Below are positions 43,963 through 53,691 of a stretch of DNA of 63,769 bases, piece after piece (the stretch's first letter is position 1; the number at the start of each line of letters is the position of its first letter). Below the pieces are notes generated by a model. The model searched no databases and had not been told where the DNA came from. It worked only from the letters and a program-made list of their open reading frames with translations. A program made the translations under genes and the position numbers. The stretch covers positions 1 through 63,769 of the forward strand of contig JAJQIH010000022.1 in assembly GCA_021199305.1 (NCBI GenBank). The letters run 5' to 3'. This DNA comes from Ruminococcus sp. Its GTDB lineage: Bacteria; Bacillota; Clostridia; Oscillospirales; Ruminococcaceae.

Positions 43963-44841
43963 ATGCTTAAAAGCATGACAGGCTTCGGCAGAATGCAGGA
44001 AGTCATAAATAATAGAGAAATTTTAGTTGAAATCAAGGCGGTAAATCACCGCTATTATGAGTTTAATTCCCGTGTTCCGAGAGCTTATGGGTACTTGGAC
44101 GAAAAGCTGAAGGGATTTCTGAAGGGAAGCGTTTCAAGGGGAAAGGTCGAGGTTTCCGTTTCGATTTTTAATCAGGAGGGAACAGACGCTGAGATTGAAA
44201 TAAATCGTTCAATGGCAAGCGGCTATGTTGCAGCGCTCAGAAGCGTCAGCGACGAGCTTGATCTGAAGGACGATTTGTCACTTTCTTCGCTTTTACGACT
44301 CCAGGATATTTTTACGGTTGTAAAAACTGCCGACGATGAGGAAGCTATCTGGCAGGACGTAAAGTGCGTCGCTTCAAAAGCGCTTGACAAGTTTATAGCT
44401 ATGCGTCAGGCTGAGGGAGAGAAGATGTACGAGGACATTTCCTCAAGGCTGGATTATATCGAGAAGCAAGTCGGAAAAATCGAGGAGCGTTCACCAAAGG
44501 TAACCGAGCTTTACAGAGAAAAGCTTTATACAAAGATCAAGGAAATAGTAGCTGACAGAAATGTTGACGATGCAAGAGTTCTGACAGAAGCAGCGCTGTT
44601 TTCCGAAAAAACGGCTGTAGATGAGGAAACTGTAAGGCTCAGAAGCCACATTTCTCAATACAGGTCGCTGCTTTTGAGCGAGGAACCGGTCGGCAGAAAG
44701 CTTGACTTTTTAACTCAGGAAATGAACAGAGAGGTAAATACAATCGGTTCCAAAGGACAGGACTTGGAGATTACAAAAATTGTAGTTGAGCTAAAGAGCG
44801 AGATTGAAAAAATCAGAGAGCAGATTCAGAACATAGAGTAA
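43963..44841 (+). CDS. YicC family endoribonuclease-like protein
   Basis: This 292-residue protein has the YicC signature start [10 protein letters not shown] and the C-terminal [20 protein letters not shown] with a helical tail. Family members act as RNases on small RNAs or stalled transcripts. The ATG at 43963 follows AGAGGA; an in-frame ATG at 43924 precedes the ribosome site and is rejected. As in many Bacillota, it heads the remA-gmk-rpoZ cluster, 13 bases before the next gene. Confidence 0.95.
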   Translation: MLKSMTGFGRMQEVINNREILVEIKAVNHRYYEFNSRVPRAYGYLDEKLKGFLKGSVSRGKVEVSVSIFNQEGTDAEIEINRSMASGYVAALRSVSDELDLKDDLSLSSLLRLQDIFTVVKTADDEEAIWQDVKCVASKALDKFIAMRQAEGEKMYEDISSRLDYIEKQVGKIEERSPKVTELYREKLYTKIKEIVADRNVDDARVLTEAALFSEKTAVDEETVRLRSHISQYRSLLLSEEPVGRKLDFLTQEMNREVNTIGSKGQDLEITKIVVELKSEIEKIREQIQNIE

Positions 44842-44854
44842 TTCGGAGGTAGGA

Positions 44855-45094
44855 ATGAAGCTTTTGAACGTGGGCAACGGGAATGTTGTTGCGGCGGATA
44901 GAGTTATAGCAATGGTTGCTCCTGACTCCGCCCCGATAAAGAGAATTGTAAGCGAAGCCAGAGATAAGGGAACGCTTATCGACGCCACTTACGGAAGAAA
45001 GACAAGAACTGTGATAGTTATGGATTCTGACCACGTTGTTCTTTCGGGAATTGAAACGGTAACGCTTGCAAACAGAACGGAGGACAAAAATTGA
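44855..45094 (+). CDS. remA: DUF370/RemA family regulator
   Basis: This 79-residue DNA-binding protein (family of Bacillus RemA, an activator of matrix genes) has [39 protein letters not shown] and the signature [19 protein letters not shown]. It sits in its usual place between yicC and gmk. Its stop overlaps the TTG start of gmk by 4 bases. Confidence 0.95.
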   Translation: MKLLNVGNGNVVAADRVIAMVAPDSAPIKRIVSEARDKGTLIDATYGRKTRTVIVMDSDHVVLSGIETVTLANRTEDKN

Positions 45095-45708
45095 GCAAAG
45101 GAACGCTTTACATAGTTACAGCGCCTTCAGGCTGCGGAAAGGGAACGATACTTTCTCAGGCAATAGAAAAACACGGACTTAACCTTTCAATTTCCGCAAC
45201 TACAAGAGCACCGAGAGAGGGCGAGCGCGACGGCGTAAATTACTTTTTTAAAACACGAGAGGAATTTGAGGAGATGATTTCTCAAAACGCCTTTCTGGAA
45301 TACGCTGAGTTTTGCGGAAACTTTTACGGTACGCCAAAGGATTATGTTGAAAGCCTGCTGAGTGATGGCAAGGACGTGCTGCTTGAAATAGAGGTTCAGG
45401 GCGCTATGAATGTTATAAAAATGATGCCCGAAGCGGTTTCGATTTTCATACTTCCGCCGTCAGTAAGCGAGCTTAAACGTCGCCTTTTAAAGAGAGCGAC
45501 AGAGGATATTGAAACTGTTGAGCAACGAGTTTCACAAGCCAAGCGTGAAATTCCGTTTGCGAAGTATTTTGATTTCGTTATAGTAAACGGAGATTTAGAC
45601 GACGCCATAAGGGATTTTGATCTGTGCGTTATGGCGGCTAAGTTTTTAAATAAAAGTCACAGACAGGAAATAGAAAATAAGATTTTGGAGGTTTTGGAAA
45701 ATGAGTAA
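45091..45708 (+). CDS. gmk: guanylate kinase
   Basis: This 205-residue enzyme phosphorylates GMP to GDP. The P-loop is [30 protein letters not shown] binds GMP, and [30 protein letters not shown] follows. It starts at TTG, overlaps remA by 4 bases and overlaps rpoZ by 8 bases, so translation is probably coupled. Confidence 0.97.
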   Translation: MSKGTLYIVTAPSGCGKGTILSQAIEKHGLNLSISATTRAPREGERDGVNYFFKTREEFEEMISQNAFLEYAEFCGNFYGTPKDYVESLLSDGKDVLLEIEVQGAMNVIKMMPEAVSIFILPPSVSELKRRLLKRATEDIETVEQRVSQAKREIPFAKYFDFVIVNGDLDDAIRDFDLCVMAAKFLNKSHRQEIENKILEVLENE

Positions 45709-45910
45709 ACCAGTATCTGCAACACAGATTTTAAAGAACGACGAGAGCTATTATTCGTTGGTTTTAGCGATAGCTAAAAGGGCCAGAGAAATAACCGATA
45801 ATGCGGTAGCTGATAAGGTTATTTTGGAAACGAAGCCTGTAAAGACAGCAATCGACGAGTTCGTCGCAGGAGAGTATAAGCTTATAGAAGATCCAGGCGT
45901 AAAGGGATAA
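45701..45910 (+). CDS. rpoZ: RNA polymerase omega subunit
   Basis: This 69-residue protein matches the omega fold: SYYSLVLAIAKRAREITDNA near the middle and VKTAIDEFVAGEYKLIEDPG at the end. It stabilises the beta-prime subunit. It lies in the conserved gmk-rpoZ position. coaBC, which follows rpoZ in many relatives, is absent here. Confidence 0.95.
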   Translation: MSKPVSATQILKNDESYYSLVLAIAKRAREITDNAVADKVILETKPVKTAIDEFVAGEYKLIEDPGVKG

Positions 45911-45929
45911 TTCTTTTTGGAGCGAAAGT

Positions 45930-48392
45930 ATGCAGGTAAAATTTACTGTGGCGAAGGTGGCTTTGTCAAATGCGGCTTTAAGCTTTGACGTTGAATACAG
46001 CTATCGTGTTCCTCAAAGCCTTGAAAGCTCTGTTAAGTCAGGTTCAAGGGTTCTGGTTCCGTTTGGAAAGGGAAACCGCAAGCGAATAGGCTTTATAACA
46101 AGGCTGAAAGACTATGAGCATTGCAGAGAGGAGCTAAAAAGCATAATAAGCGTTGTTGACGAGCAGCCGCTTGTCAATGAGGAAATGCTTCGCCTTATAT
46201 TCTGGCTTAAAGAAAATACCTTTTGCACCTACTACGAAGCGTATAAAACTCTTGTGCCGATAGGTTATGATTACAACCTTACGACCCACTATAAGGCTGT
46301 GAATGCACACCTTGACGCTGAGCTGACAGAAGAAGAGCAAAGCCTGCTTAACGCGTTTTTGCTTGCAGAAAGTCAAAGGGAAAAGGATCTTTTGATGAGT
46401 GCTAACGGCAACTCCAAAAAGAAGGCTGTTGTAGAATCGCTTATCGAAAAGGGAGCAATCGAGGAAGCCGATATTTTAAAGCGAAAGGTCGGCGACGAAA
46501 CGGTAAGAATGGTAAGGCTTACCAACGCCTTTCTGGACGCTGAGGTTGGCGGGAAAATTACTCCGAAGCAGCAACAGATAATCGACCTGCTCGCCGATTG
46601 CGAAACGGCGTCGGTCAAGGAAATCTGCTATATGCTCGGCGTTACTCAGTCGGTCATCAAGCGACTTATTCAAAACGGAATTTGCGAGATTTATGACGCT
46701 GAGATTTTAAGAACGCCTGACGTAAAGCAGGTTAAAAGAGAAGACCCCGAAGATATAGTTTTAAGCAGAGAACAGCAGAGTGTGTTTTCAGGAATTTTTG
46801 AGCTTGTAAAGCAGCAAAAGCCTTGCGGCTCGCTCTTATACGGAGTTACGGGAAGCGGAAAGACAAACGTCTTTATAAAGCTTATAAATGAAGTCTTGAA
46901 AATGGGAAAAACGGCGCTTATGCTTATCCCTGAAATTTCCTTGACGCCACAGACTGTAATGAAATTCCGTTCGCTTTTTGGCGAAACGGTCGCAGTCATA
47001 CATTCAAGTCTTTCGCTGGGGCAGCGAGTAGACGAGTTTAAAAGAATAAAATCCGGTCAGGCAAAAATCGTAATAGGTACTCGCTCCGCTGTATTTGCGC
47101 CGCTTGACAATATCGGAATTATCATAATCGACGAAGAGGGCGAGCATACATACAAGTCTGAAAATTCGCCGAGATACCACGCAAGAGATGTTGCTATTCA
47201 GCGCTGCGGATACCATAATGCCACACTTTTATTAGCATCGGCAACTCCGTCGATTGAAAGCTATTATTATGCTAAATCGGGAAGATTTCATCTTTTTGAG
47301 CTTCCCCACAGATATAACAAAGCAGCCCTGCCAGACGTCGTAACAGTCGATATGCAGCAGGAGGTTGAAAGCGGAAATAATTCGATTTTTTCCCGTGCGC
47401 TTAAACAAGCGATTGATGAGAATTTACAAAAGCACGAGCAGACAATTTTGCTTTTGAACAGGCGAGGCTTTAATACTTACATAACCTGTCTTGAATGCAG
47501 AACGCCTGTCGAGTGTCCGAACTGTAATATTCCGCTTACCTATCACAAGAAAAATAATCGCCTGATGTGCCACTATTGCGGCTACACAAGAAGTAAGGTG
47601 ACAGAATGCGACCATTGCCACAGCACTCATCTGAAGGCTACTGGCGTTGGAACTCAAAGGGTTGAGGACGAGGTTGAAAGGCTTTTCCCGACAGCGAGAG
47701 TTTTAAGGATGGACGCCGATACTACCGCTTCGAGGTACTCTTACGAAAAGTATTTTGAAGCCTTTGGCAAGGGCGAATACGACATTATGCTCGGCACACA
47801 GATGATAGCTAAGGGCCTTGATTTTGAAAACGTAACTCTTGTCGGCGTTTTGTCGCTTGACAGAAGCCTTTATACAGGCGGCTTTCAAAGCTATGAGAAA
47901 ACCTTCTCGCTTCTCACTCAGGTTGTCGGAAGGTCAGGGCGAGGAAGCAAGAAGGGAGTAGCGTTTATTCAGACCTTTTCGCCTGAGCATTATGTGATTA
48001 ACCTCGCTTCACAGCAGGATTACAAAGGCTTTTACGAGGGCGAAATTGAGCTTCGGAGAGCGCTTACCTATCCTCCGTTTTGCGATATATGCGTAGTTGG
48101 ATTTTCAAGCGAGGTAAACGACGAAGCGCAGCGTTGCGCTCAGGAATTTATACGAATTTTCAGGAAATACATAGCGGAGCTTAGCTACAATATGCCGCTG
48201 AGAATGCTTGGACCTTCGCCTTGCGTTATGACAAGATTAAACGGAAGATTCAGGCATAGAATAATAATAAAATGCAAGAATAATTCTGCGTTTCGTGAAC
48301 TTATGGGAAAAACCTTGGTAGAAGCCAGTAAATCGAAAATGTTTTCAAACACGAGAGTTTTTGCTGACATGAACGGAGATACAGGAATTTAA
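45930..48392 (+). CDS. priA: primosomal replication restart helicase PriA
   Basis: This 820-residue 3'-5' helicase reloads DnaB at stalled forks. An N-terminal DNA-binding domain (3'BD) is followed by Walker A YGVTGSGKTNVF (about residue 305), the DEEH-type motif IIIDEEGEHTYKSE, and the zinc cluster (CLECRTPVECPNCNIPL, CHYCGY, CDHC). Helicase motifs GTQMIAKGLDFENVTLVGV and QVVGRSGRGSKKG follow. The length is normal. It is 19 bases from rpoZ and 15 bases from def. Confidence 0.97.
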   Translation: MQVKFTVAKVALSNAALSFDVEYSYRVPQSLESSVKSGSRVLVPFGKGNRKRIGFITRLKDYEHCREELKSIISVVDEQPLVNEEMLRLIFWLKENTFCTYYEAYKTLVPIGYDYNLTTHYKAVNAHLDAELTEEEQSLLNAFLLAESQREKDLLMSANGNSKKKAVVESLIEKGAIEEADILKRKVGDETVRMVRLTNAFLDAEVGGKITPKQQQIIDLLADCETASVKEICYMLGVTQSVIKRLIQNGICEIYDAEILRTPDVKQVKREDPEDIVLSREQQSVFSGIFELVKQQKPCGSLLYGVTGSGKTNVFIKLINEVLKMGKTALMLIPEISLTPQTVMKFRSLFGETVAVIHSSLSLGQRVDEFKRIKSGQAKIVIGTRSAVFAPLDNIGIIIIDEEGEHTYKSENSPRYHARDVAIQRCGYHNATLLLASATPSIESYYYAKSGRFHLFELPHRYNKAALPDVVTVDMQQEVESGNNSIFSRALKQAIDENLQKHEQTILLLNRRGFNTYITCLECRTPVECPNCNIPLTYHKKNNRLMCHYCGYTRSKVTECDHCHSTHLKATGVGTQRVEDEVERLFPTARVLRMDADTTASRYSYEKYFEAFGKGEYDIMLGTQMIAKGLDFENVTLVGVLSLDRSLYTGGFQSYEKTFSLLTQVVGRSGRGSKKGVAFIQTFSPEHYVINLASQQDYKGFYEGEIELRRALTYPPFCDICVVGFSSEVNDEAQRCAQEFIRIFRKYIAELSYNMPLRMLGPSPCVMTRLNGRFRHRIIIKCKNNSAFRELMGKTLVEASKSKMFSNTRVFADMNGDTGI

Positions 48393-48407
48393 AAAGGAGA
48401 TTTGAAT

Positions 48408-48878
48408 TTGGCACTAAGAACAATACTCAACAAACGAGATGAAGCATTGTCAAAAAAATGCAGACCAGTAGAAAAATTTGACAAACGGCTTCACACTCTT
48501 CTTGACGATATGAAGGAAACTCTTTATCACGCCGATGGAGCAGGTCTTGCAGCGCCGCAGGTCGGTATTCTGAGGAGAGCTTGCGTTATAGACGTCGGAG
48601 AAGGGTATATAGAGCTTATAAACCCAGAGATAATTTCACAAAGCGGCGAGCAGACAGGCGTTGAAGGCTGTCTTTCCTGCCCAAACGAATGGGGATATGT
48701 CACACGAGCGAAAAACGTCACCTTCAGAGCGCAGGACAGAAATGGAAATTTCTACGAAAAAAGCGTTGAGGACCTTTTTGCAAGGTGCGTTTTGCACGAG
48801 TGTGATCACTTAGACGGAAAGGTTTTCACCTCGCTCGTCACCGAATGGGTTGACCCGAAGGAGCTTGAGGAAAATTGA
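48408..48878 (+). CDS. def: peptide deformylase
   Basis: This 156-residue metalloenzyme removes the formyl group from new proteins. All three motifs are visible: GAGLAAPQVG, EGCLSCP and HECDHLDG. The last has Cys in place of the usual Ile or Met, but the metal-binding His and catalytic Glu are kept. Two TTG codons (48402, 48408) can serve as starts. The second is 8 bases from AAGGAGA and gives the usual MALRTIL beginning. The stop overlaps fmt. Confidence 0.96.
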   Translation: MALRTILNKRDEALSKKCRPVEKFDKRLHTLLDDMKETLYHADGAGLAAPQVGILRRACVIDVGEGYIELINPEIISQSGEQTGVEGCLSCPNEWGYVTRAKNVTFRAQDRNGNFYEKSVEDLFARCVLHECDHLDGKVFTSLVTEWVDPKELEEN

Positions 48879-49807
48879 AAATAATATATATGGGAACGCC
48901 TGATTTTGCAATTCCGACCCTCAGATCTCTTATAGCTTCAAGGCACGAGGTTGCAGCAGTATTTACGCAGCCTGACAAGCCAAAGGGCAGAGGGATGAAG
49001 CTTGCGCCGCCGCCGGTCAAAGAGCTGGCATTGGAAAACGATATAGAGGTTTTCCAGCCGACAAGCTTAAAGAAAGACGCTGAGGAATATATTGCAAAAA
49101 TCAAGGAGATAAATCCGGACGTTATTGTCGTTGCGGCTTACGGAAAAATACTTCCGAAGGAAGTGCTTGATATTCCAAAATACGGCTGCGTCAATGTTCA
49201 CGGCTCGCTTTTGCCGAGATACAGAGGTGCGGCACCTATTCAGCACGCAGTTTTAAACGGCGACGAGATAACTGGAATTACAACAATGCTGATGTCCGAA
49301 GGACTTGATATGGGCGATATGCTTCTTTCAAGTCAGACGAGAATCGGCGAAAACGAAACAGCAGACGAGCTTTTTGACAGGCTTTCACTTTTAGGCGCAG
49401 ATTTATTGCTGCGAACGCTCGAAGGACTTGAAGAGGGAAGCTTAACGCCTGTCAAGCAGGACGAATCTGCTGCAAGCTACGCTTCAATGCTCACAAAGGA
49501 TATGAGCGAAATTGACTTTTCAAAAACCGCATTTGAGGTTCACAAAAAAATTTGCGGATTGTCCGGCTGGCCGTGCGCTTCAACCAAGCTTTTCGGCAAG
49601 CGTTTAAAGGTATACCGCTCAGAGATAGTTGATGTTGACACCAGTGATACAGAGCCTGGAAGCGTAATAGACAACAAAAAGTTTATCGTAGCCTGCAAGG
49701 ACAGAGCCGTAAAGCTTGTTACCGTTCAGCTTGAAGGCTCGAAGAGGATGAACGCTGAAGACTTTTTAAGGGGAAGAAAAATAGATAAGGGTACAATCTT
49801 AGGTTAA
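48875..49807 (+). CDS. fmt: methionyl-tRNA formyltransferase
   Basis: This 310-residue enzyme formylates initiator Met-tRNA using 10-formyl-THF, the product of fhs at 24108. IIYMGTPDFAIPTL opens the Rossmann domain. The catalytic NVHGSLLPRYRGAAPIQHA and the C-terminal OB-like domain are present. It starts at TTG overlapping the def stop by 4 bases, a typical def-fmt pair. Confidence 0.97.
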   Translation: MKIIYMGTPDFAIPTLRSLIASRHEVAAVFTQPDKPKGRGMKLAPPPVKELALENDIEVFQPTSLKKDAEEYIAKIKEINPDVIVVAAYGKILPKEVLDIPKYGCVNVHGSLLPRYRGAAPIQHAVLNGDEITGITTMLMSEGLDMGDMLLSSQTRIGENETADELFDRLSLLGADLLLRTLEGLEEGSLTPVKQDESAASYASMLTKDMSEIDFSKTAFEVHKKICGLSGWPCASTKLFGKRLKVYRSEIVDVDTSDTEPGSVIDNKKFIVACKDRAVKLVTVQLEGSKRMNAEDFLRGRKIDKGTILG

Positions 49808-49823
49808 TCGAGGAGGAACACTA

Positions 49824-50579
49824 ATGTTTTTTGGTTGGTTTTATTACGATTGGACTATTTTGATTTTAATTCCGCCGTTGATTTTTGCGCTTATTGCACA
49901 GTCAAGGGTGAATTCGACATATAAGAAGTATTCTCAGGTGCGAAGCTCAAGAGGCCTTACAGCACACGAGGTCGCAAGGCAGATTTTAGACGCAAACGGA
50001 CTTTCTTATATCAAGATTGAACACGTTTCGGGAAAGCTGACCGACAACTATGATCCAAAGGCGGAGGTAATAAGACTTTCAGACAGCGTTGACGGAAACG
50101 ATTCTGTAGCGGCTATTGGAGTTGCTGCGCACGAATGCGGCCACGCAATCCAGCACGCAGAGGGCTATGCGCCGATAAAGCTTCGCTCAGCTATGATTCC
50201 GATTACAAACTTCGGTTCGAGATTTTCTATGATATTCATAATTATAGGACTGGTTCTGGTGTCGGTTCAGAGAACTGCTGAAACGGCGGGAATGTATAGC
50301 TTTGGAATGACGATTGCCGTTATCGGAATACTTTTGTTTTCGCTTTCTACAGTTTTTCAGCTTGTAACGCTGCCTGTTGAGTTTAACGCTTCGTCAAGGG
50401 CGCTTAAAACGCTCAAAGGGTTTCACATATTAGAGGATGATGAAATTCCAAAGGCAAGAAAGGTTCTTTCAGCAGCAGCTATGACTTATGTTGCAGCTTT
50501 GGTTTCGTCGTTGGCATCGCTTTTGAGAATTGTTCTGATAGTGCTTGGCGCTGGTGGAAGGGGAAACAGACGGAATTGA
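49824..50579 (+). CDS. YugP-like membrane zinc metallopeptidase
   Basis: This 251-residue protein has an N-terminal membrane helix, the zinc motif AAHECGHAIQHAEGY (about residues 92-106) and two to three further helices in the C-terminal half. This matches the neutral zinc metallopeptidase family (Bacillus YugP). Its substrates are unknown. It sits in its usual clostridial place between fmt and rsmB, and its stop overlaps the rsmB start. Confidence 0.93.
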   Translation: MFFGWFYYDWTILILIPPLIFALIAQSRVNSTYKKYSQVRSSRGLTAHEVARQILDANGLSYIKIEHVSGKLTDNYDPKAEVIRLSDSVDGNDSVAAIGVAAHECGHAIQHAEGYAPIKLRSAMIPITNFGSRFSMIFIIIGLVLVSVQRTAETAGMYSFGMTIAVIGILLFSLSTVFQLVTLPVEFNASSRALKTLKGFHILEDDEIPKARKVLSAAAMTYVAALVSSLASLLRIVLIVLGAGGRGNRRN

Positions 50580-51865
50580 CGCCCAGAGAATTTGTGTTGC
50601 GGCTTCTTGTGAAGCTTGAGGATAACGACGGATATTCAAATATTTTGCTCGATAAGGAGCTTTCAGGGCAAGATTTCACCGAGCAGGAAAGCTCGTTTGC
50701 ATCGGCGCTTTTTTACGGAGTTATAGAGAGAAAGCTAACGCTCGATTTTTATATATCAAAGCTTTCAAAAATACGAATCAAAAAGCTTGACACTGACGTT
50801 TTAATGATTCTGAGAATGGGAATTTACCAGATAATGTATATGAATTCCGTTCCAGATTCTGCGGCGGTGAACGAAAGCGTAAAGCTTTCAAAGAAAAATA
50901 AGCGAGCCAGGACCTCAGGCTTTGTAAACGGAATTTTGCGTTCCTTTATAAGAGAGCGGCAAAGCATCAAGCTTCCGACGGAGAAAACAGAGCGACTGAG
51001 CGTTTTGTATTCCTGCCCGAAGTGGTTGGTAAAAAAGCTGACTGACGAATACGGCGAGCAAAACGCAATTGACTTCTTAGAAAGCTCGCTTAATCCAAGC
51101 GAAGTAGTTTTAAAAACCAACACGATAAGAACAAGCACTGACGACCTGATAAAAAGCCTTTCAGACGAGGGAATAGACGCTTCGCCTTGTGAATTTGACC
51201 ATAACGCAATAAAAGTAAAGGGCAACGTGTTTAAGACAAGCGCATACAAGCAAGGACTTTTTCACGCGCAGGATTATTCGAGTCAGTACGCTGTGAAAGC
51301 TCTTGATCCAAAGTCTTGCGAGCGGGTTCTTGATATTTGCTCAGCGCCAGGAGGTAAAGCCTTTACCGCAGCGGAAATTATGCAAAACAAGGGCGAGCTT
51401 GTGGCTTGTGAGCTTTATGAGCAAAGAGCGGCTCTTATAAAAAGAGGAGCTGAAAGATTAGGACTGGATATAATAGATGTAAAAGTAAACGACGCATTGA
51501 AATTTAACAGCGAGTTAGGGGAATTTGACAGGGTTTTGTGCGACGTTCCCTGTTCAGGACTTGGCGTTATAAAGAGAAAGCCTGAAATAAAATATAAATC
51601 CCCACAAAGCATAGATGAGTTGCCGCCTGTCCAGCTTGAAATTTTAAAGGTAACGAGCGGATATGTAAAAAGGGGCGGAAGACTTATTTACTCAACCTGT
51701 ACGCTAAATAAAGCGGAAAACGAAGAGGTTGTACTAAAGTTTTTGGAGCAAAATCCGGAATTTTCAGCCGACAGAATATTTGACGGCGAAGCGAGCAAAA
51801 CAATTTTCCCGAAGGATTTTGGTTCGGATGGATTTTTCATAAGCGTTTTAAAGCGAACAGATTAG
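50576..51865 (+). CDS. rsmB: 16S rRNA m5C967 methyltransferase RsmB
   Basis: This 429-residue enzyme has an N-terminal NusB-like RNA-binding domain. The SAM-dependent methyltransferase domain starts near 235, with DICSAPGGKAFTAAEIM, DVPCSGLGVIKRKPEIK and the catalytic-Cys motif YSTCTLNKAENEEVV. It starts at TTG overlapping the upstream stop by 4 bases and precedes rlmN by 13 bases. Confidence 0.96.
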   Translation: MTPREFVLRLLVKLEDNDGYSNILLDKELSGQDFTEQESSFASALFYGVIERKLTLDFYISKLSKIRIKKLDTDVLMILRMGIYQIMYMNSVPDSAAVNESVKLSKKNKRARTSGFVNGILRSFIRERQSIKLPTEKTERLSVLYSCPKWLVKKLTDEYGEQNAIDFLESSLNPSEVVLKTNTIRTSTDDLIKSLSDEGIDASPCEFDHNAIKVKGNVFKTSAYKQGLFHAQDYSSQYAVKALDPKSCERVLDICSAPGGKAFTAAEIMQNKGELVACELYEQRAALIKRGAERLGLDIIDVKVNDALKFNSELGEFDRVLCDVPCSGLGVIKRKPEIKYKSPQSIDELPPVQLEILKVTSGYVKRGGRLIYSTCTLNKAENEEVVLKFLEQNPEFSADRIFDGEASKTIFPKDFGSDGFFISVLKRTD

Positions 51866-51878
51866 TGGTGAGAAGCAT

Positions 51879-52913
51879 TTGAATGATTTTAAAACTGACA
51901 TTTTATCGCTTGAATTTGACGAGCTTGAAAGCGAGATTTTAAAGCTCGGCGAGGCTAAATTCCGAGCGGCGCAAATTTTTAGCTGGCTTCACGAAAAGAG
52001 AGTCAAAAGTTTTGATGAAATGACAAATCTTTCAAACGCTCTCAGGCAAAAGCTAAAGGACAGGTTTTTTATAAATCACCTTACAGTTTCAAGGCGGCTT
52101 TCCTCATCAAAGGACAGCACAGTAAAATACCTGTACGAGCTTTCCGACGGCAACCACATAGAAACCGTTTTGATGGAATACGAGCATGGCACCAGCCTTT
52201 GCATATCAACTCAGGTGGGTTGTAAAATGGGGTGTAGGTTTTGTGCTTCGACGATAGCAGGCTTCAAGCGAAACCTTGAGCCTTCTGAAATGCTTTTGCA
52301 GATTTACGAAACAGAGCGGCTTGAGGGCAAAAAGGTTCAGAGCTTGGTTTTGATGGGAATCGGCGAACCGCTTGACAACTTTGAAAATACCATTCACTTT
52401 TTAAGGCTTTTAAGCGACAAGCGAGGAAAAAATCTTTCGCTGCGGCACGTTTCAGTTTCAACCTGCGGAATCGTTCCGCGAATAAAAGAGCTTGCAAAAA
52501 TGGGACTTGGAATTACTCTTTCCGTTTCGCTTCACGCCGCAAACGACAAAACCCGTTCGCAGATAATGCCGATTAACGATAAGTACGGAGTAGACGAGCT
52601 TATTGCAACTTGCAAGGAATATTTTTCAAAAACCGGGAGAAGAATATCATTTGAGTATTCTGTAATTGACGGAGTAAACGACAGGCGGGAAAACGCAGTC
52701 GAGCTAAACAAGCTTTTAGGCGGCTTTAATTGCCACATAAATATAATTCCCGTCAATAAAATAAAAGAGCGCAGCTTTTCCTCAAGCAGGAAAAGTGCAA
52801 ATACATTTAAAAAATATCTTGAGAATTTGGGGATGAATGCAACGGTAAGGCGAACGCTTGGCAGCGATATTGACGCCGCCTGCGGACAGCTCAGACGTGA
52901 GTACGAGATATGA
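51879..52913 (+). CDS. rlmN: 23S rRNA (adenine2503-C2)-methyltransferase RlmN
   Basis: This 344-residue radical-SAM enzyme methylates A2503 of 23S rRNA and A37 of some tRNAs. The cluster motif is CKMGCRFCAST (C-x3-C-x2-C), and the methyl-carrying Cys lies in DAACGQLR near the end. ISTQVG, LMGIGEPLDNFEN and SVSLHAAND support the call. It starts at TTG with GGTGAGA upstream and keeps its place before stp. Confidence 0.97.
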   Translation: MNDFKTDILSLEFDELESEILKLGEAKFRAAQIFSWLHEKRVKSFDEMTNLSNALRQKLKDRFFINHLTVSRRLSSSKDSTVKYLYELSDGNHIETVLMEYEHGTSLCISTQVGCKMGCRFCASTIAGFKRNLEPSEMLLQIYETERLEGKKVQSLVLMGIGEPLDNFENTIHFLRLLSDKRGKNLSLRHVSVSTCGIVPRIKELAKMGLGITLSVSLHAANDKTRSQIMPINDKYGVDELIATCKEYFSKTGRRISFEYSVIDGVNDRRENAVELNKLLGGFNCHINIIPVNKIKERSFSSSRKSANTFKKYLENLGMNATVRRTLGSDIDAACGQLRREYEI

Positions 52914-52940
52914 AAAATTGAGAAAGGACGGTGAGACTAC

Positions 52941-53666
52941 TTGTTTATAACCGCAAAAAGCGATATAGGAATGGTCAGGAGCGAAAATCAGGATCACTTT
53001 AAGGTGAGTATGATTGACCAGACCGCCATTGCTGTTGTTTGTGACGGAATGGGCGGAGCGGTCGCCGGAGGAGAAGCCAGCGAAATCGCTTCAAACGTAG
53101 TGTACGACCGAATAAATTTAAGCTTTCGACCGGAGATGACACAGAGAAATATACAAAATCTTTTGGTTACGGCGCTTAAAACGGCGAACACTATAGTTTA
53201 CGACAAGAGCAAGTCTGACAAGCTTAAAGAGGGAATGGGTACAACCTGCGTCGCCGCTATAGCTGAGGACGATATAGCATATATAGCGAGCGTTGGCGAC
53301 AGTCGGGCGTATCTTCTTGACGAAAGCGGAATTGTTCAGATAACAAGAGATCATACCTATATTAAAATGCTTCAGAGTCAGGGCAAGTATGACGAAAACG
53401 ACGAAAAGGTAGCAGGTATGAGTCACATAATTACGAAGGCGATAGGTACGGAAGAAGATGTCGACCCGGATTTCTTCGAGGTGCCGTTAAAGGAAAAGTC
53501 GGTGCTGCTTTTGTGCTCAGACGGACTTACAAATTATCTTACCGACGAGCAAATATATGACGCTGTATATTTAAAGCCGCTCGAAACAGCGATGAACGAA
53601 ATGATAAATAGCTGTAATGATTCAGGCGGAAAAGACAACATAACGATTGCAATTATTGTAAACTGA
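52941..53666 (+). CDS. stp: PP2C-type protein phosphatase Stp/PrpC
   Basis: This 241-residue metal-dependent Ser/Thr phosphatase reverses phosphorylation by the adjacent PASTA kinase. The metal motifs are present: SDIGMVRSENQDHF, VCDGMGG, SVGDSRAYLLDE, LCSDGLTNYLT and GGKDNITIAI. It starts at TTG with GGTGAGA upstream and is followed 25 bases later by the kinase gene. Confidence 0.96.
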   Translation: MFITAKSDIGMVRSENQDHFKVSMIDQTAIAVVCDGMGGAVAGGEASEIASNVVYDRINLSFRPEMTQRNIQNLLVTALKTANTIVYDKSKSDKLKEGMGTTCVAAIAEDDIAYIASVGDSRAYLLDESGIVQITRDHTYIKMLQSQGKYDENDEKVAGMSHIITKAIGTEEDVDPDFFEVPLKEKSVLLLCSDGLTNYLTDEQIYDAVYLKPLETAMNEMINSCNDSGGKDNITIAIIVN

Positions 53667-53691
53667 TAGAACAAAGGGAGGAAAGCTAAAG

